Shown: piece by piece, positions 5,465 to 6,275 of the stretch
Numbering within the stretch: position 1 is the stretch's first letter
Layout: every line of letters begins with the position of its first letter
Origin: Chitinophaga pinensis
GTDB taxonomy: Bacteria > Bacteroidota > Bacteroidia > M30B66
Direction: 5' to 3'
Assembly (NCBI GenBank): GCA_943333015.1
Contig: CALQRR010000102.1
Coordinates: 1 to 6,275 of the forward strand
DNA length: 6,275 bases
The notes under the pieces: generated by a model
What the model was told of the DNA's origin: nothing
Database searches by the model: none
Seen by the model: only the letters and a program-made list of their open reading frames with translations
Translations under genes and position numbers: made by a program

Positions 5465-6097
5465 ATGCGGAGCATTCAGATTTTCATTTTCATCTTGTTT
5501 TTTTCGCAGACAGCATCTTCGCAGATTGTTGTTAAGGAACGGGAAAAGCTTTCCGAAATACCCCAGCCAACGGGTTTTAAGGTGTCCTATATTATATTAG
5601 AGAACGGCGATACGTTGCCGGTGGTGAGTTTGCAACCTGTCAATATTTCAGAAAACCGCACATTTGCCAACAAGCGCGAGGAGCGTAAATGGAGCCGCTT
5701 GAAACGGGATGTAGCCAAAGTGTATCCGTATTCGAAAGTGGCCGGGAAAAAGCTCAAGGATTACAACGATTTGATGGTGGGCAAATCGGAGAAGGAGCAA
5801 AGCAGACTTCTAAAAAAGGCGGAAGCAGAGTTGAAGAAAGAATTTGAAGGCGATATCCGCAACATGACATTGAATCAGGGACGGATTTTGATTAAGCTCA
5901 TTGACCGGGAAACCGGAAACACGTCTTATGGATTGGTCAAAGACCTGCGCGGCTCTTTCCAGGCATTTTTCTGGCAGTCGTTGGCGCGGGTGTTTAAAGC
6001 CAACCTGAAATCATCCTACGATCCCAACGCCAACAAAGAAGACAAGATGATTGAAGACATCATTGGATCGATTGAGGATGGCACGTTTGTAAACTGA
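5465..6097 (+). CDS. Exported DUF4294-family protein of unknown function
   Basis: From the ATG at 5465 this is a 210-residue protein with a clear signal peptide: M-R-S, a hydrophobic core (4-14), then T-A-S-S-Q with probable cleavage near residue 20. It should be periplasmic or secreted. The mature part has a basic, charged helical stretch (about 67-130) with W-S-R-L-K-R-D-V (76-83) and Y-P-Y-S-K (87-91), then the most conserved part: N-Q-G-R-I-L-I-K-L-I-D-R-E-T-G (137-151), K-D-L-R-G (159-163), F-F-W-Q-S-L-A-R (168-175) and S-Y-D-P (184-187). I recognise this as DUF4294, known to me from Bacteroidota and without an assigned role. A frame-matched ATG at 5429 would add 12 residues and overlap the thioesterase end by 11 bases. 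I prefer 5465 because AGGA sits 9 bases before it and the signal peptide then starts normally. The last residues precede a T-rich stretch. Confidence 0.88.
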   Translation: MRSIQIFIFILFFSQTASSQIVVKEREKLSEIPQPTGFKVSYIILENGDTLPVVSLQPVNISENRTFANKREERKWSRLKRDVAKVYPYSKVAGKKLKDYNDLMVGKSEKEQSRLLKKAEAELKKEFEGDIRNMTLNQGRILIKLIDRETGNTSYGLVKDLRGSFQAFFWQSLARVFKANLKSSYDPNANKEDKMIEDIIGSIEDGTFVN

Positions 6098-6108
6098 TTT
6101 TTTATTTT
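6085..6108 (+). terminator. Possible weak terminator after the DUF4294 gene
   Basis: GTTTGTAAAC, a near-palindrome overlapping the last codons, is followed by a T-rich tract just after the TGA. The stem is only 3-4 bp and AT-rich, so this is a weak candidate for ending the thioesterase-DUF4294 transcript. Confidence 0.2.
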
Positions 6109-6275
6109 ATTGGGGGTTGATTGAAGATCCGACGTTTGTCGAGGTGTGAAAATGTGTTAGATTTTAGCCGGTGAAAAGAATACGGGAAGCATCTTATTCA
6201 TTACAAAACCAATTTCGGTTACCCACTGTTAGCGAATATCACTTCCCCTCAAATATGTTTCAGGTGTCATGATGG
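6098..6275. other. Right-edge stretch with no recognisable gene
   Basis: All six frames are interrupted by stops. On the minus strand a frame enters from the right edge and stops at TAA 6229-6231 after about 14 codons. It could be the end of a gene lying outside, but is too short to identify. A 4-bp hairpin, CGAC-GTTT-GTCG, lies near 6131-6142. No RNA gene, repeat array or clear promoter is seen. Confidence 0.4.

Noticed and set aside
6109..6120. 12-mer ATTGGGGGTTGA, also present at 3175-3186 in the dnaA leader
   Set aside because: About one repeated 12-mer is expected by chance in a 6-kb window, and the flanks do not match.
6229..6275. Possible C-terminus of a minus-strand gene entering from the right edge
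   Set aside because: Only about 14 codons are visible, with no recognisable motif; the neighbouring sequence is needed.

Overview
The window looks like ordinary core chromosome from a member of the Bacteroidota, probably a Flavobacteriales-like lineage. The evidence is the DnaA sequence type, Cys-anchored lipoproteins of the F-S-S-C-K-K-D style, a DUF4294 protein (a family I know from this phylum), few Shine-Dalgarno sequences, and a split 5'-nucleotidase gene pair. I see no mobile element, CRISPR array, tRNA, rRNA, prophage or defence gene. I could not do a database comparison, so the lineage is a judgement from sequence style.

Layout from left to right. Positions 1-456 (minus) hold the N-terminal 152 residues of a secreted lipoprotein that runs off the left edge. 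Positions 517-3154 (minus) are a tight three-gene unit read from right to left: dnaA, a low-molecular-weight protein tyrosine phosphatase starting at TTG 17 bases downstream, then an RsmI-like tetrapyrrole-methylase-fold SAM methyltransferase 2 bases further on. Positions 3155-3265 are the dnaA upstream region, with two small hairpins and an AT-rich tandem repeat. Positions 3266-4946 (minus) encode a 5'-nucleotidase as two separate exported proteins. The substrate-binding C-terminal domain comes first, as a lipoprotein; the catalytic metallophosphatase domain follows, with a Tat signal, and overlaps the first gene by 32 bases. Divergently, 5020-5439 (plus) is a YbgC-type hot-dog acyl-CoA thioesterase and 5465-6097 (plus) is an exported DUF4294 protein. 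Positions 6098-6275 hold no recognisable gene.

How the genes fit together: the dnaA unit joins replication initiation to a signalling phosphatase and a probable RNA methyltransferase, so these may be co-expressed. The nucleotidase pair probably acts outside the inner membrane to strip phosphate from nucleotides for salvage. The thioesterase and DUF4294 genes share a strand with a 25-base gap and may form a small operon. No strongly novel system is evident. The points most worth a second look are the order-permuted, two-pathway split nucleotidase, the structured dnaA leader, and the dnaA-phosphatase-methyltransferase unit.
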